47,129 bases of DNA from SHZI01 sp031409515 (GCA_031409515.1 JANNXJ010000046.1:1-47129); one strand, 5' to 3'. Shown: positions 31,665-40,031, counted from the first letter of the stretch. The notes: generated by a model from the letters alone, not told the origin. Numbers and translations are program-made.

Positions 31665-32695
31665 TCGCGCAGGTCCACCTGGCCGGTGCCGGCTGTTACT
31701 TCCCCCAGCAAGGTGACGGTCTCCCCCGCCTGCTCCAGGAGTTCCCGGGCCGGCTCGGCGTCTTCACGCCGGAGGACAACAGTCATGCCAATGCCACAGT
31801 TGAAAGTGCGCAGGAGGTCTTCTTCCGGAATATTGCCTTCCCTCTGCAGCCAGTCGAAGAGGGCAGGGCGTTGCCAGGCGCTCTTGTAGAGCACGGCGTC
31901 CACGTTTGGGGGCAGCACGCGCACCAGATTGTCCGCCAGCCCTCCCCCCGTGATGTGGGCCAGCCCGCGGACCCGGCACCCGCTCATCAGCGCCAGCAGG
32001 GACCGCACGTAGATACGGGTCGGGGCGAGGAGCGCGGCGCCCAGGGTGCCGCCCTCCCAGTCAGCGTCCAGGGGTTTGCGGCTAACCTCCAGTACACGCC
32101 GGATCAGGGAGTAGCCGTTGGAGTGGGGTCCCGACGAGCCCAGGCCAAGCACGATATCTCCGGGGCGGATCCCGGTCCCATCAATGATCTGGTCCCGGTT
32201 GACGATACCGACGCAAAAGCCTGCGAGGTCGAAGTCCTTGCCGCTGTACATCCCGGGAAGCTCCGCCGTTTCGCCTCCGAGCAGCGCCGCACCTGCCTGC
32301 TGGCAGCCCTTGGCAATGCCACGGATGACCGCGGTTGCCGTGTCCACCGACAGCTTGCCGGAAGCGTAGTAGTCGAGAAAAAACAGCGGTTCCGCACCCT
32401 GGACGATGACGTCGTTCGCGCACATCGCCACGAGATCAATGCCAATGGTGTCGTAGCGGTTGAGGTCAATGGCCAGTTTCAGCTTGGTGCCCACACCATC
32501 AGTGCCCGACACCAGCACGGGGCGCGGCCACCGGGCCAGGTCGATCTCGAAGAGGCCCCCGAAACCGCCAATGCCACCCAGAACTCCGGGTCGGTGCGTT
32601 GCCCGGGCGAGGGGCTTGATGTGCTCTACCAGAGCATCGCCCGCGTCGATGTCGACGCCGGCATCCTTATAGGTCAGTGGTTTTTTCTCGGTCAT
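31661..32695 (-). CDS. purM: Phosphoribosylformylglycinamidine cyclo-ligase
   Basis: PurM (AIR synthetase) closes the imidazole ring using ATP. The 344-residue protein has TYKDAGVDIDAGDALVE, the ATP-site stretch SGTDGVGTKLKLA, ALLGGETAELPGMY and AHITGGGLADNLVR. ATG 32695 gives the typical N-terminus. A longer frame upstream runs into the divergent DUF2066 gene. It is first gene of purM-purN; the 72-bp gap to DUF2066 must carry its promoter. Confidence 0.97.
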   Translation of the reverse strand: MTEKKPLTYKDAGVDIDAGDALVEHIKPLARATHRPGVLGGIGGFGGLFEIDLARWPRPVLVSGTDGVGTKLKLAIDLNRYDTIGIDLVAMCANDVIVQGAEPLFFLDYYASGKLSVDTATAVIRGIAKGCQQAGAALLGGETAELPGMYSGKDFDLAGFCVGIVNRDQIIDGTGIRPGDIVLGLGSSGPHSNGYSLIRRVLEVSRKPLDADWEGGTLGAALLAPTRIYVRSLLALMSGCRVRGLAHITGGGLADNLVRVLPPNVDAVLYKSAWQRPALFDWLQREGNIPEEDLLRTFNCGIGMTVVLRREDAEPARELLEQAGETVTLLGEVTAGTGQVDLRE

Positions 32696-32755
32696 GACTT
32701 TCGTGGGCCGTCCGTGGCAGGGATTGATCTCGCGGCCGCTGTGAACAGGGGTGGC

Positions 32756-32761
32756 TATAAT
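32756..32761 (+). promoter_or_regulatory. Perfect -10 hexamer before the DUF2066 gene
   Basis: TATAAT lies 6 nt before ATG 32768, so a transcript from it would begin at about the start codon. No good -35 is present at 16-18 bp. The AAGGA between is too close to the ATG to serve as a normal Shine-Dalgarno. Confidence 0.4.
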
Positions 32762-32767
32762 AAGGAA

Positions 32768-33799
32768 ATGTCCCACGTGCAGTCCAAGTTGCTCCTGATC
32801 GCCCTGGTGACCATGCCACTGGCCTGCCAGCCAGGCATTGCTGCGTCCGTGCCGGATCTCTATGTGGCGCAGGTCCCCACGACGGCACTCAGCGGCCCGG
32901 GGCTGGAGGACGCATTCAGCAGGGCGCTCGACGTGGTGCTGGTCAAGGTTACCGGCCAGCGCGCCGTAACCATCGATCCGGCCCGGCGCCGGGCTCTTGG
33001 CCCTGCTGGCCCGCTCGTCCGCCAGTACCAGCCGGGAGCCGGTGGCCAGGTGCGGGTAAGTTTTGATCCTGGCGCCCTGCGCCGGCGCCTGGACGCCGCC
33101 AATCTGCCCGTCTGGGCTGACGACCGGCCCCGTACCCTTGTGATCCTGCCGGACGACTCAACGCAGGCTCCGGTCACCCAGCAGGGGCCGGGTGCGACCA
33201 CCGCGCCCCTTGCCCTGCCCGTCAGTCCAACCCGGCAGTTGCTCCTGGACGTGGCCAACCGTCGTGGGGTCCCCGTGGTACTGGCCCCCGCACCGACGCC
33301 AGGTGACCCGGCCGCAGGGGATCCCATGCTTGACCCGGAAGCGACAGCCCAGGCTGCAGGCGCCAGCCTGCTGCTGATTGGTCGACGCGGGGCCAGCGCG
33401 GGTCCTGCGGTTCTGCGCTGGACCCTCGTCCAGGGGCCCGAACGGGCGGAGTGGCAGGGAGATGGCGCGGCAGGGGCCGAAGGCCTTGCTGATCGCCTGG
33501 CGGCGCGCTACGCGAGCACCGCGGGGTCCGGACGCGTACTTCGTGTGCGGATTGACGGGGTCGACACGTTCGACGCTTACGGCAGGCTGCAAAGCTATCT
33601 GCGCAGCGTGGCCCTGATTCAGAGCGCTGATCTCCAGCGCGTGACCGGTGGCGCACTGGTTTTCGAACTGACAATACGCGGCGACCTCAAGCAGCTGAAT
33701 GATGCGTTCGACCTGCAACAGATTCTCGCGCCGATGGCGGACTCAGGTACCGGTGAGCTGGCCTATCGCCTGGTGGCCAGCAGCCCGGAAGCCCCGTGA
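32768..33799 (+). CDS. DUF2066 family secreted protein
   Basis: This 343-residue protein of unknown function is common next to purM/hda in Gammaproteobacteria. A signal peptide (LLLIALVTMPLACQPGIAAS, cut near residue 27) predicts periplasmic location. The Cys in this stretch is not in a good lipobox. The family stretch LYVAQVPTTALSGPGLEDAF with VLVKVTGQRAV follows. A Pro/Ala/Thr-rich middle separates it from a C-terminal domain with IDGVDTFDAYGRLQSYL and FELTIRGDLKQL. It is coupled by a GTGA overlap to the phosphatidyltransferase gene. Confidence 0.88.
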   Translation: MSHVQSKLLLIALVTMPLACQPGIAASVPDLYVAQVPTTALSGPGLEDAFSRALDVVLVKVTGQRAVTIDPARRRALGPAGPLVRQYQPGAGGQVRVSFDPGALRRRLDAANLPVWADDRPRTLVILPDDSTQAPVTQQGPGATTAPLALPVSPTRQLLLDVANRRGVPVVLAPAPTPGDPAAGDPMLDPEATAQAAGASLLLIGRRGASAGPAVLRWTLVQGPERAEWQGDGAAGAEGLADRLAARYASTAGSGRVLRVRIDGVDTFDAYGRLQSYLRSVALIQSADLQRVTGGALVFELTIRGDLKQLNDAFDLQQILAPMADSGTGELAYRLVASSPEAP

Positions 33800-34389
33800 C
33801 AGTCGCGCCAGATCCCGGAGCCCGGCCGCCGGTGTTTCGCGCTGCCCAGATACCGAATCTCATCTGTGTCCTCCGCATGGTGCTGGTCTGGCCGATCGTG
33901 GTCGCCTTGCTCAACAATCGTTTCGTGCTGGCGCTCGTACTGGTCGCCGTCGCGGGGCTGTCGGATGGGCTGGATGGCTTTCTCGCGAAGCGCTTCAACT
34001 GGCGCAGCCGGCTTGGCGGCATTCTCGATCCGCTGGCGGACAAACTGCTGCTGGTTTCGACGTTCATCACGCTCACCTTCATGGCCTTGGTGCCTGTGTG
34101 GCTCACACTTGTCGTCATCATCCGGGACTTTGTTATTGTTAGTGGCGGGCTCCTTTACCAGGCCGTCGTGGCTCCCGTGGTGCCTGAGCCGAGCAGGGTC
34201 AGCAAGTTGAATACAGGTGCGCAACTCTTCTTTATTTGCGCTGTGATTGGGTCCCAGGCTTTCGGACTCCCAGGCACGGACATCCTGACCATCTCCGGCG
34301 CTCTTGTGCTCGTTACCTCCATAGTCAGCGGTCTCGACTACGTCGTTCGCTGGTCAGGCAAGATGGCGCGTGAGCGGCGTACAAACTGA
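33796..34389 (+). CDS. CDP-alcohol phosphatidyltransferase family protein
   Basis: This 197-residue integral membrane enzyme of phospholipid head-group synthesis has the family motif across residues 55-83: SDGLDGFLAKR, then LGGILDPLADKLL. It gives the DG..., G... and D...D metal-binding pattern; the usual Ala-Arg is Ala-Lys. Five to six membrane segments are predicted. The size fits PgsA (glycerol-3-phosphate acceptor) or CLS-like enzymes, and the acceptor cannot be decided here. It starts with GTG in a GTGA overlap with DUF2066 and ends in a 1-bp overlap with hda. Confidence 0.88.
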   Translation: MTVAPDPGARPPVFRAAQIPNLICVLRMVLVWPIVVALLNNRFVLALVLVAVAGLSDGLDGFLAKRFNWRSRLGGILDPLADKLLLVSTFITLTFMALVPVWLTLVVIIRDFVIVSGGLLYQAVVAPVVPEPSRVSKLNTGAQLFFICAVIGSQAFGLPGTDILTISGALVLVTSIVSGLDYVVRWSGKMARERRTN

Positions 34390-35078
34390 TGGAGCAGCTG
34401 CCACTCGAAGTCCGGCTTGCGGACCACGCGGTCTTCAGCAATTTTCTTCCCGCCGGCAATGAGTTGGTCATTCACGAGCTGAAGAGCGCAAGCACGAGCG
34501 CTCACCAGGCCATGCTCTGGGTCTGGGGTCCAGCAGAGTCGGGCCGCTCCCACCTTCTCCAGGCGTGCATTGCCGAAGCCGACGAGCGAGGTCGGCGAAC
34601 CGCCTATCTGCCCCTGGGCCGGGATCTCGGGCTAACCGTCGCTGCTCTCGATGGGCTGGGGGAGTTCGCTGTGGTGGGGCTGGACAACGTCGATGCCATT
34701 GCCGGCGATGCCGGTTTCGAGCGGGCACTCCTCGGACTTTTTGAACAGCTGCGGCAGTCGGGTGGGCGGCTGGTGGTAACAGCAGCCGCACCGCCCGGTG
34801 AGGTCGGTTTCGGCCTTCCTGACCTTGCCTCACGACTGAAGTCCGGCGGGGTCTATCGCCTGCAGCCATTGGACGATGCCAGCCGCCTTCAGGCGCTGCA
34901 GATTCGTGCCCGTTTCCGGGGCTTTGATTTACCGGAGGACACTGGGCGCTACCTTCTGAACCGCACGCCCCGCGGGCCAGCGAGCCTGTTCGGTGTACTC
35001 GACACGCTGGACCGGGCCGCACTGGTCGCGCAGAAGCGGCTCACGATCCCGTTCGTCCGGAGCGTCCTGGACGCCTGA
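34389..35078 (+). CDS. hda: DnaA regulatory inactivator Hda
   Basis: Hda works with DNA-loaded beta clamp to stimulate ATP hydrolysis by DnaA, limiting re-initiation. The 229-residue AAA+ protein has an N-terminal clamp-binding motif (EQLPLEV) and VFSNFLPAGNELVIHEL. A Walker A-like loop reads WGPAESGRSHLLQA, with Arg-Ser in place of the canonical Lys-Ser/Thr, as in E. coli Hda. Walker B-like VVGLDNVDAIAGD and the sensor region near ASRLKSGGVY follow. Its TGA directly abuts the TCA of the convergent DUF2069 gene, forming TGATCA. Confidence 0.95.
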   Translation: MEQLPLEVRLADHAVFSNFLPAGNELVIHELKSASTSAHQAMLWVWGPAESGRSHLLQACIAEADERGRRTAYLPLGRDLGLTVAALDGLGEFAVVGLDNVDAIAGDAGFERALLGLFEQLRQSGGRLVVTAAAPPGEVGFGLPDLASRLKSGGVYRLQPLDDASRLQALQIRARFRGFDLPEDTGRYLLNRTPRGPASLFGVLDTLDRAALVAQKRLTIPFVRSVLDA

Positions 35079-35429
35079 TCAGCCATCCCTTGATTTGGGC
35101 TGGCGCTCCTCCCGGGATGCGGCGATAGCGGTGAAAAACACCACGGCGATGAGCGTGGCGAAGGCAGCGCCGGCCAGGAGCCGCCCGGGGGCAAAGAGAA
35201 ATGAACCCACACTTAGCGCGAAGTACGGAATGAGGACAATTGCGACCCAGGCTCCCCATTGGCGCACTGACCGCAACCCGGCTACCACCAGGATCAGCAG
35301 CGGGCCCGCGCACAGGAGTCCGATCAGCAGGCGGGCCAGTGGTGCGGTGGCCGGCCCCGCCGGTGGCACTGCGACCAGCCACGCACTGAGCAGCAGGAGG
35401 CCGGCCAGAGCAGCGCGGGTTGCCCTCAC
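35079..35429 (-). CDS. DUF2069 family membrane protein
   Basis: This 116-residue inner-membrane protein has four predicted helices: LAGLLLLSAWLVAV, LLIGLLCAGPLLILVVAGL, WGAWVAIVLIPYFALSVG and LAGAAFATLIAVVFFTAIA. It ends in a short charged tail. DUF2069 proteins commonly follow wrbA in Gammaproteobacteria, and here the ATG overlaps the wrbA stop by 4 bp. Function unknown. Confidence 0.85.
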   Translation of the reverse strand: MRATRAALAGLLLLSAWLVAVPPAGPATAPLARLLIGLLCAGPLLILVVAGLRSVRQWGAWVAIVLIPYFALSVGSFLFAPGRLLAGAAFATLIAVVFFTAIAASREERQPKSRDG

Positions 35430-36028
35430 TGCTCCCAGCCCTGGAGCCGCAGTGCCGCTTCGGCTACCCGGCGCCCGAGATGCTGGGCAATGCGCTCTTC
35501 GTCCGCGCTCAGGGCGGTGTCCGACGTATTGGGGGCGAAATGCGTGGCGCCGTAGGGCGAGCCGCCTGTGCGGGTGGTCGCCAGGGCCGCTTCAGCGTAG
35601 GGAATGCCGACGAGCACCATCCCATGGTGAAGGAGTGGCAGGGCCATGGACAGCAGGGTGCTTTCCTGGCCCCCATGGAGCGAACTCGTCGACGTGAACA
35701 CGCCTGCCGGTTTGCCCCGCAGGGTGCCGGACAGCCACTCGCTCCCGGTGCCGTCCAGGAAGTGCTTGAGCGGCGCTGCCATGTTGCCAAAACGCGTCGG
35801 GCTGCCCAGGATCAGGCCCGCGCAGGCCGCCAGGTCCAGGCTGGTTGCGTAGGGTGGACCTTCCTCCGGAACGACCGGCAGGCGCGGCGCGTTTTGCGCC
35901 GTGACCGGGGGTACCGTGCGCAGGCGCGCCGCCATGCCGCTGACCCCGTTGATCCCCCGGCTGACCTGAGCGGCGAGGTTCGCCACGGAGCCGTGGCGGG
36001 AGTAATACAGAACCAGGATGTCGGGCAT
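35426..36028 (-). CDS. wrbA: NAD(P)H:quinone oxidoreductase WrbA
   Basis: WrbA is an FMN-dependent flavodoxin-fold quinone reductase that makes two-electron reductions and so avoids semiquinone radicals. The 200-residue protein starts MPDILVLYYSRHGSVANLA (FMN phosphate loop). Family marks are GSPTRFGNMAAPLKHFLD, FTSTSSLHGGQESTLLSM, HHGMVLVGIPY and GGSPYGATHFAP. ATG 36028 fits the family start; ten upstream codons are open but unrelated. It forms a two-gene unit with DUF2069. Confidence 0.95.
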   Translation of the reverse strand: MPDILVLYYSRHGSVANLAAQVSRGINGVSGMAARLRTVPPVTAQNAPRLPVVPEEGPPYATSLDLAACAGLILGSPTRFGNMAAPLKHFLDGTGSEWLSGTLRGKPAGVFTSTSSLHGGQESTLLSMALPLLHHGMVLVGIPYAEAALATTRTGGSPYGATHFAPNTSDTALSADEERIAQHLGRRVAEAALRLQGWEQ

Positions 36029-36082
36029 GAGATCTCGCCGCGGGGGTGGGACCGGCATTTTACAGTCTGTTGCTGGCGCTGC

Positions 36083-36111
36083 TTGACCGTCGGCAGCCGG
36101 GTGGCTAGCGT
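36083..36111 (+). promoter_or_regulatory. Candidate sigma70 promoter before the DUF4398 gene
   Basis: TTGACC (36083-36088) and TAGCGT (36106-36111) are separated by 17 bp. Transcription would start at about 36118-36120, the A of the ATG. No Shine-Dalgarno precedes this ATG, so a leaderless message is likely if the promoter is real. Confidence 0.45.
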
Positions 36112-36119
36112 GTGCTCGT

Positions 36120-36455
36120 ATGCAGCGACCTAAATCGATTTTTCGACTGTGCCTTTGTGCCGTGATGCTGGTCGTCGTCGCCTGCGCTGCCGGTCCCCCC
36201 GTTCAGGAGATGAGCGATGCGCGCCAGGCGATTGCGGCGGCCCGGGAGGCGGGGGCTGCCACCTACGCAGATGCCGGTCTGCGGGCTGCCGAGGCCCGGC
36301 TTGCTCAGGCCGAGGTGCAACTGAACGAGCGGATGTACTGGGAAGCGCGGCGGCTGGCGGTCGACTCCAAGGATGCCGCAATCGACGCGCTGCTCCGCAG
36401 CCGCTCCCTGCGCGAGGCAGGGGCAGCGGCGGCGCCCGACGCCCCCCGGCCCTGA
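36120..36455 (+). CDS. DUF4398 domain lipoprotein
   Basis: This 111-residue precursor has a hydrophobic segment and the lipobox-like VVVAC (C22), so it is probably lipid-anchored. The mature part is one long amphipathic helical hairpin (MSDARQAIAAAREAGAATYA; AEARLAQAEVQLNERMYWEA) typical of DUF4398. Such proteins often sit beside OmpA-family genes, but none is next to it here. It is followed after 6 bp by acyP. No Shine-Dalgarno is visible before the ATG. Confidence 0.8.
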   Translation: MQRPKSIFRLCLCAVMLVVVACAAGPPVQEMSDARQAIAAAREAGAATYADAGLRAAEARLAQAEVQLNERMYWEARRLAVDSKDAAIDALLRSRSLREAGAAAAPDAPRP

Positions 36456-36461
36456 CACGCC

Positions 36462-36749
36462 GTGCCAGGAGTGGTCGCCGCACGTCGCTTCTTCGTGAGC
36501 GGCAAGGTCCAGGGCGTGTTCTACCGGGCGAGTACGGTCAGAGTCGCCGAACAGTTCAAATTGCGGGGCTTTGCCCGGAACCTTGCGGATGGGCGTGTGG
36601 AGGTTCTGGCCCTGGGCGACACCGGGTCGCTGGAGGAACTGCGTGACTGGTTACGACAGGGACCCCCGCTGGCGAGGGTGACTGACGTGACCGAGCAGGT
36701 GGAGGACCCGGCTGAGTACCCGGACGTCGGGGATTTTCGAGCGGGCTGA
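36462..36749 (+). CDS. acyP: Acylphosphatase
   Basis: This small alpha/beta enzyme (95 residues) hydrolyses acyl phosphates. The phosphate-binding loop VSGKVQGVFYRAS supplies the catalytic R22, and FARNLADGRVEVLALG gives N40. It starts with GTG only 6 bp after the DUF4398 stop. A REP element lies just downstream, between this gene and the convergent transglycosylase. Confidence 0.96.
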   Translation: MPGVVAARRFFVSGKVQGVFYRASTVRVAEQFKLRGFARNLADGRVEVLALGDTGSLEELRDWLRQGPPLARVTDVTEQVEDPAEYPDVGDFRAG

Positions 36750-36763
36750 TTTTGCCCGGAGGC

Positions 36764-36786
36764 ATCGCGTCTAAAGACGCACCTAC
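36764..36786 (-). repeat. REP element with GTAG head (copy 2)
   Basis: On the minus strand it reads GTAG, GT, then the stem-loop GCGTCTTTAGACGC, then GAT. It differs from copy 1 at four positions. Two of these form a covarying base pair (C-G in copy 1, T-A here), so the stem is conserved. It supplies the TAG stop (36783-36785) of the transglycosylase gene. Confidence 0.8.
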
Positions 36787-37421
36787 TGCTGGAACCAGCG
36801 GGTGCGCAGTCGCTCGAAGACCAGGTCCGGATAGGCACTGCGCCCGAGGCTGCCGTTGTAACGTGCCAGGGCCCGGGCCCAGTTGCCGTCCTCCAGATCA
36901 TAGTAGTGCCGCAGGATGGTGCAGCCCATGCGCACGTTGGCCTGGATGTTGAGCAGGGCGTAGCCGGGCTGGTCCAGTTCAGCGAGCCAGAAGCGCATGA
37001 TCTGCATCAGGCCCTGGGCATTGCTCCGGGACACGGCGTAGCGCTGAAAGCCGCTTTCCACGTCAATGACGGCGAGGATCATCTCCGGAGGCAAGCCGAC
37101 ACGGGTGGCCTCCCGATGGACCGTGGTGAGAATCTCGAGCCGCTCGGCCGGATCGGGTACTTTCCGGGCCAGCCGGCCCGCCATGTCCGTGAGCCAGACT
37201 TCCGCATCAAACCGGTCCCTGAAGGCCAGGGGTTCCTGCAGGGCTGCCCGCAGCTTCTGGCGCAGAACAGGGTCGTGGTCTTCGCTGGCCGCCACGGACC
37301 CGGGCGGAGCAAGGCCAACTGCCAGGGTCAGCGTCAGCCCGAGAAGCCGGGCTGCCAGCTGGCGTCCACCCCTATCCCTGGCGCGGGACTTCGCGGCGTG
37401 CGCGCAGAAAATCCAGTACAT
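36783..37421 (-). CDS. Lytic transglycosylase (SLT domain)
   Basis: This 212-residue exported protein has a charged n-region and the hydrophobic segment ARLLGLTLTLAVGLAPPG (about 24-41). The catalytic SLT domain (about 100-210) has IDVESGFQRYAVSRSNAQGL with catalytic E122, then LMQIM and ALARYNGS. It cleaves peptidoglycan glycan strands in the periplasm. The only usable start is ATG 37421, 50 bp inside proS, with AGGTGG upstream. The long n-region results from this overlap. It is probably cotranscribed with proS. Its stop codon lies in a REP. Confidence 0.88.
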   Translation of the reverse strand: MYWIFCAHAAKSRARDRGGRQLAARLLGLTLTLAVGLAPPGSVAASEDHDPVLRQKLRAALQEPLAFRDRFDAEVWLTDMAGRLARKVPDPAERLEILTTVHREATRVGLPPEMILAVIDVESGFQRYAVSRSNAQGLMQIMRFWLAELDQPGYALLNIQANVRMGCTILRHYYDLEDGNWARALARYNGSLGRSAYPDLVFERLRTRWFQQ

Positions 37422-39093
37422 CGGTCAGTCCCACCTGTTCCTCAGTGCCGCTCTGCCGGTGACGGTACTCGGCCTTGCCCTCCTTCACGCCGCGCTCACC
37501 AACGACGATCCGGTGGGGAATGCCGACCAGGTCCGCATCCGCAAACTTTACGCCAGGGCGCGCATCCCGGTCATCGAACAGCACCTCATAACCAGCATTC
37601 TGCAGTTCGTTGTACAGGGTGTTCGCGGCCGCCGTTGCGGCTTCAGACTTCTTGGGGTTGATTTCGATGAGTATGACGTCGAAGGGGCTCAGGGGCTCTG
37701 GCCAGACGATGCCGTTCGCGTCATGGTTCTGCTCGATGGCGGCGCCGACGATCCGGGAAACGCCAATGCCGTAGCAGCCCATGGTCATCACGCGTTCCTT
37801 GCCGTCCTGATCGAGGACGACGGCATGCATGCTCCGGCTGTACTTGTCCCCCAGCTGGAAAATATGTCCGACCTCGATGCCCCGCGCGATAGTCAGGGCG
37901 CCACCACCACCGGGGCTCGGATCGCCGTTTTCCACGTTGCGCAGGTCGAAGGCTGCCGGGACCGGCAGATCCCGTTCCCAGTTTATGCCCGTGAGATGGG
38001 CATCAGCGACGTTTGCGCCACACACGAAATCTGCCAGGTGGAGCGCGCTGTGATCGGCAACCTGGGGCAGCTTCAGAGTTACCGGGCCGAGGGAGCCAAC
38101 CGGTGCGCCGGTGACCGCCAGGACACGCTCGGGTGAAGCCAGCTTCAGCGGCCGCGCCACACCCGGCGCACACTCAGCCTTGATCGGGTTCAGTTCATGA
38201 TCCCCGCGCAGCAGCAGCGCGATGAGGCCTCCATCAGTGCCTTCCACGACCAGGGTTTTCAGGCACTGCGTGGCACTGACCTGCAGAAAGGCCGCCACCT
38301 CATCAATGGAGCGGACTCCCGGCGTGGCAATGCGGGTCAGGGACTGCGTGGCAGGCGGCCTCGGCAGGTCCGGAGGCGCAGCGGGTGCCATTTCGACGTT
38401 CGCCGCGTAGCTGTCACCTTCGCACCAGGCAATACGGTCCTCACCCGAGTCTGCGAGCACGTGAAACTCCTGGGATCGTGACCCCCCGATCTCACCACCG
38501 TCCGCATCCACCTTGCGAAAGCGCAGGCCAAGGCGCGTAAAGATCCGCGCGTAGGCATCAGCCATGGTGTCGTAGGTTGCTTCCAGCGAGGCCTGGTCCA
38601 GGTGAAACGAGTATGCGTCCTTCATAACGAACTCGCGGGCACGCATAACCCCGAAGCGGGGCCGGATCTCGTCGCGAAACTTGGTGTTGATCTGGTAGTA
38701 GTTCACGGGCAGCTGGCGGTAGCTGCGCAGCTCCCGTCGCGCGATCTCGGTGACCACTTCCTCGGCGGTAGGCGCGAAGCAGTAGTCCCGCTCATGCCGG
38801 TCACGAATACGCAGCAGCAGGTCGCCATAGATGTCCCAGCGCCCGGTTTCCTGCCAGAGCTCAGCGGGCTGAACCGCCGGCATCAGAATCTCCAGGGCTC
38901 CCGCGCGGTTCATTTCTTCCCGCACGATCCGCTCGACGCGGCGCAGGACACGCAGCCCCAGCGGCATCCAGGTGAAGAGTCCCGATGAGAGGCGCCGCAC
39001 CAGTCCTGCCCGGAGCATCAACTGGTGACTGATGATCTCGGCGTCAGCTGGTGTTTCTTTCAGGGTAGTGAGGGGTAGCTGGGTCAGCCGCAT
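37372..39093 (-). CDS. proS: Prolyl-tRNA synthetase (bacterial type)
   Basis: ProS charges tRNA-Pro. At 573 residues it matches E. coli (572). Class II motifs include SSGLFTWMPLGLRVLRRVE and FAPTAEEVVTEI, with PRFGVMRAREFVMKDAYSF. An inserted editing domain (about 225-385) follows, and the C-terminus has GCYGIGVSRIVGA and the anticodon-binding domain. ATG 39093 (MRLTQLPLTTLKETPADAEI) is the canonical start. Its 3' end overlaps the transglycosylase gene by 50 bp. Confidence 0.98.
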   Translation of the reverse strand: MRLTQLPLTTLKETPADAEIISHQLMLRAGLVRRLSSGLFTWMPLGLRVLRRVERIVREEMNRAGALEILMPAVQPAELWQETGRWDIYGDLLLRIRDRHERDYCFAPTAEEVVTEIARRELRSYRQLPVNYYQINTKFRDEIRPRFGVMRAREFVMKDAYSFHLDQASLEATYDTMADAYARIFTRLGLRFRKVDADGGEIGGSRSQEFHVLADSGEDRIAWCEGDSYAANVEMAPAAPPDLPRPPATQSLTRIATPGVRSIDEVAAFLQVSATQCLKTLVVEGTDGGLIALLLRGDHELNPIKAECAPGVARPLKLASPERVLAVTGAPVGSLGPVTLKLPQVADHSALHLADFVCGANVADAHLTGINWERDLPVPAAFDLRNVENGDPSPGGGGALTIARGIEVGHIFQLGDKYSRSMHAVVLDQDGKERVMTMGCYGIGVSRIVGAAIEQNHDANGIVWPEPLSPFDVILIEINPKKSEAATAAANTLYNELQNAGYEVLFDDRDARPGVKFADADLVGIPHRIVVGERGVKEGKAEYRHRQSGTEEQVGLTDVLDFLRARREVPRQG

Positions 39094-39242
39094 GACGAAG
39101 GGGTCTCTGACAGGGCAGGGTCGCGCGGCCGCCATTCTAGCCCGCAGGACCGGTCCTGTGCCCGCGCCGCTGTATCTGGGTGTTTCACCGTGGCACTATG
39201 TCTTGCGAAGGGTTTGAACTTCGCGACAGCGTGGAAAGAATA

Positions 39243-40031
39243 ATGGGCGAGCCCAGCGACAACCTGCCAGCCCCGAGGCGGAGGGCGATATACCTGCTGC
39301 CGAACCTGCTCACTACCGGGACGGTGTTTGCCGGGTTCTACGGGATAGTCGCTTCCATCGACGGACACTACACCCCGGCCTGCATCGCGGTCTTCGTTGC
39401 CGCTTTGCTGGATGGCATGGATGGGCGCCTCGCCCGGATAACCCACACCGAGTCCGAGTTCGGCAAGAACTACGACAGCCTTGCCGATATGGTCGCTTTT
39501 GGCATGGCGCCAGCCCTCATCGTCTATCTGTGGGGCCTCAAGGCCCTCGCGGAGTACGGGTGGGCCTGGGGCAAACTCGGCTGGCTTGCCGCGTTCCTGT
39601 ATGTGGTGGCTGCGGCTCTCCGGCTCGCGCGCTTCAATGTCGCAGCGAGGACCGCAGATCGGCGCTTCTTCGAGGGGCTGCCCAGTCCATCTGCTGCTGG
39701 CCTGGTGGCCAGCATGGTCTGGCTCGCGACGGACCTGGAGTTGAGTGGCCTGCCAGCGCTGGCCGTGACTACGGCCCTTACCGTGATCGCCGGGGCGCTG
39801 ATGGTCTCGCGATTTCCTTACTACAGCTTCAAGGAACTTGCTCCGCGGGGTCGGATCTCCTTCGCCTATGTCTTCGTGATCCCCCTGGTCTTTGTCCTGA
39901 TTGCACTCGACCCCCCCAGTGTGTGCTTCAGCATCGCGCTGTTGTACGCGCTGTCCGGCATCGCTACCACGCTTTGGCGCCGCCGTCGCCGGCCTGCCGG
40001 GCGCTCGCGGCCGTCCCGGGACACTGCCTGA
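39243..40031 (+). CDS. pssA: CDP-diacylglycerol-serine O-phosphatidyltransferase
   Basis: PssA makes phosphatidylserine, the precursor of phosphatidylethanolamine. The 262-residue membrane protein has about eight helices. IYLLPNLLTTGTVFAGFYGI is followed by the CDP-alcohol phosphatidyltransferase motif DGMDGRLARITHTESEFG-(K)-NYDSLADMVAFG. FEGLPSPSAAG and the SRFPYYSFKEL stretch mark the integral-membrane (Bacillus-type) PssA rather than the peripheral E. coli type. ATG 39243 is chosen for its GGAAAG Shine-Dalgarno; ATG 39198 or GTG 39180 would add 15-21 residues. It is followed after 2 bp by udg. Confidence 0.92.
   Translation: MGEPSDNLPAPRRRAIYLLPNLLTTGTVFAGFYGIVASIDGHYTPACIAVFVAALLDGMDGRLARITHTESEFGKNYDSLADMVAFGMAPALIVYLWGLKALAEYGWAWGKLGWLAAFLYVVAAALRLARFNVAARTADRRFFEGLPSPSAAGLVASMVWLATDLELSGLPALAVTTALTVIAGALMVSRFPYYSFKELAPRGRISFAYVFVIPLVFVLIALDPPSVCFSIALLYALSGIATTLWRRRRRPAGRSRPSRDTA

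Noticed and set aside
31871..32767. Upstream extension of DUF2066 through purM
   Set aside because: The extension lies opposite purM and would remove the signal peptide from the N-terminus; ATG 32768 gives a proper export signal.
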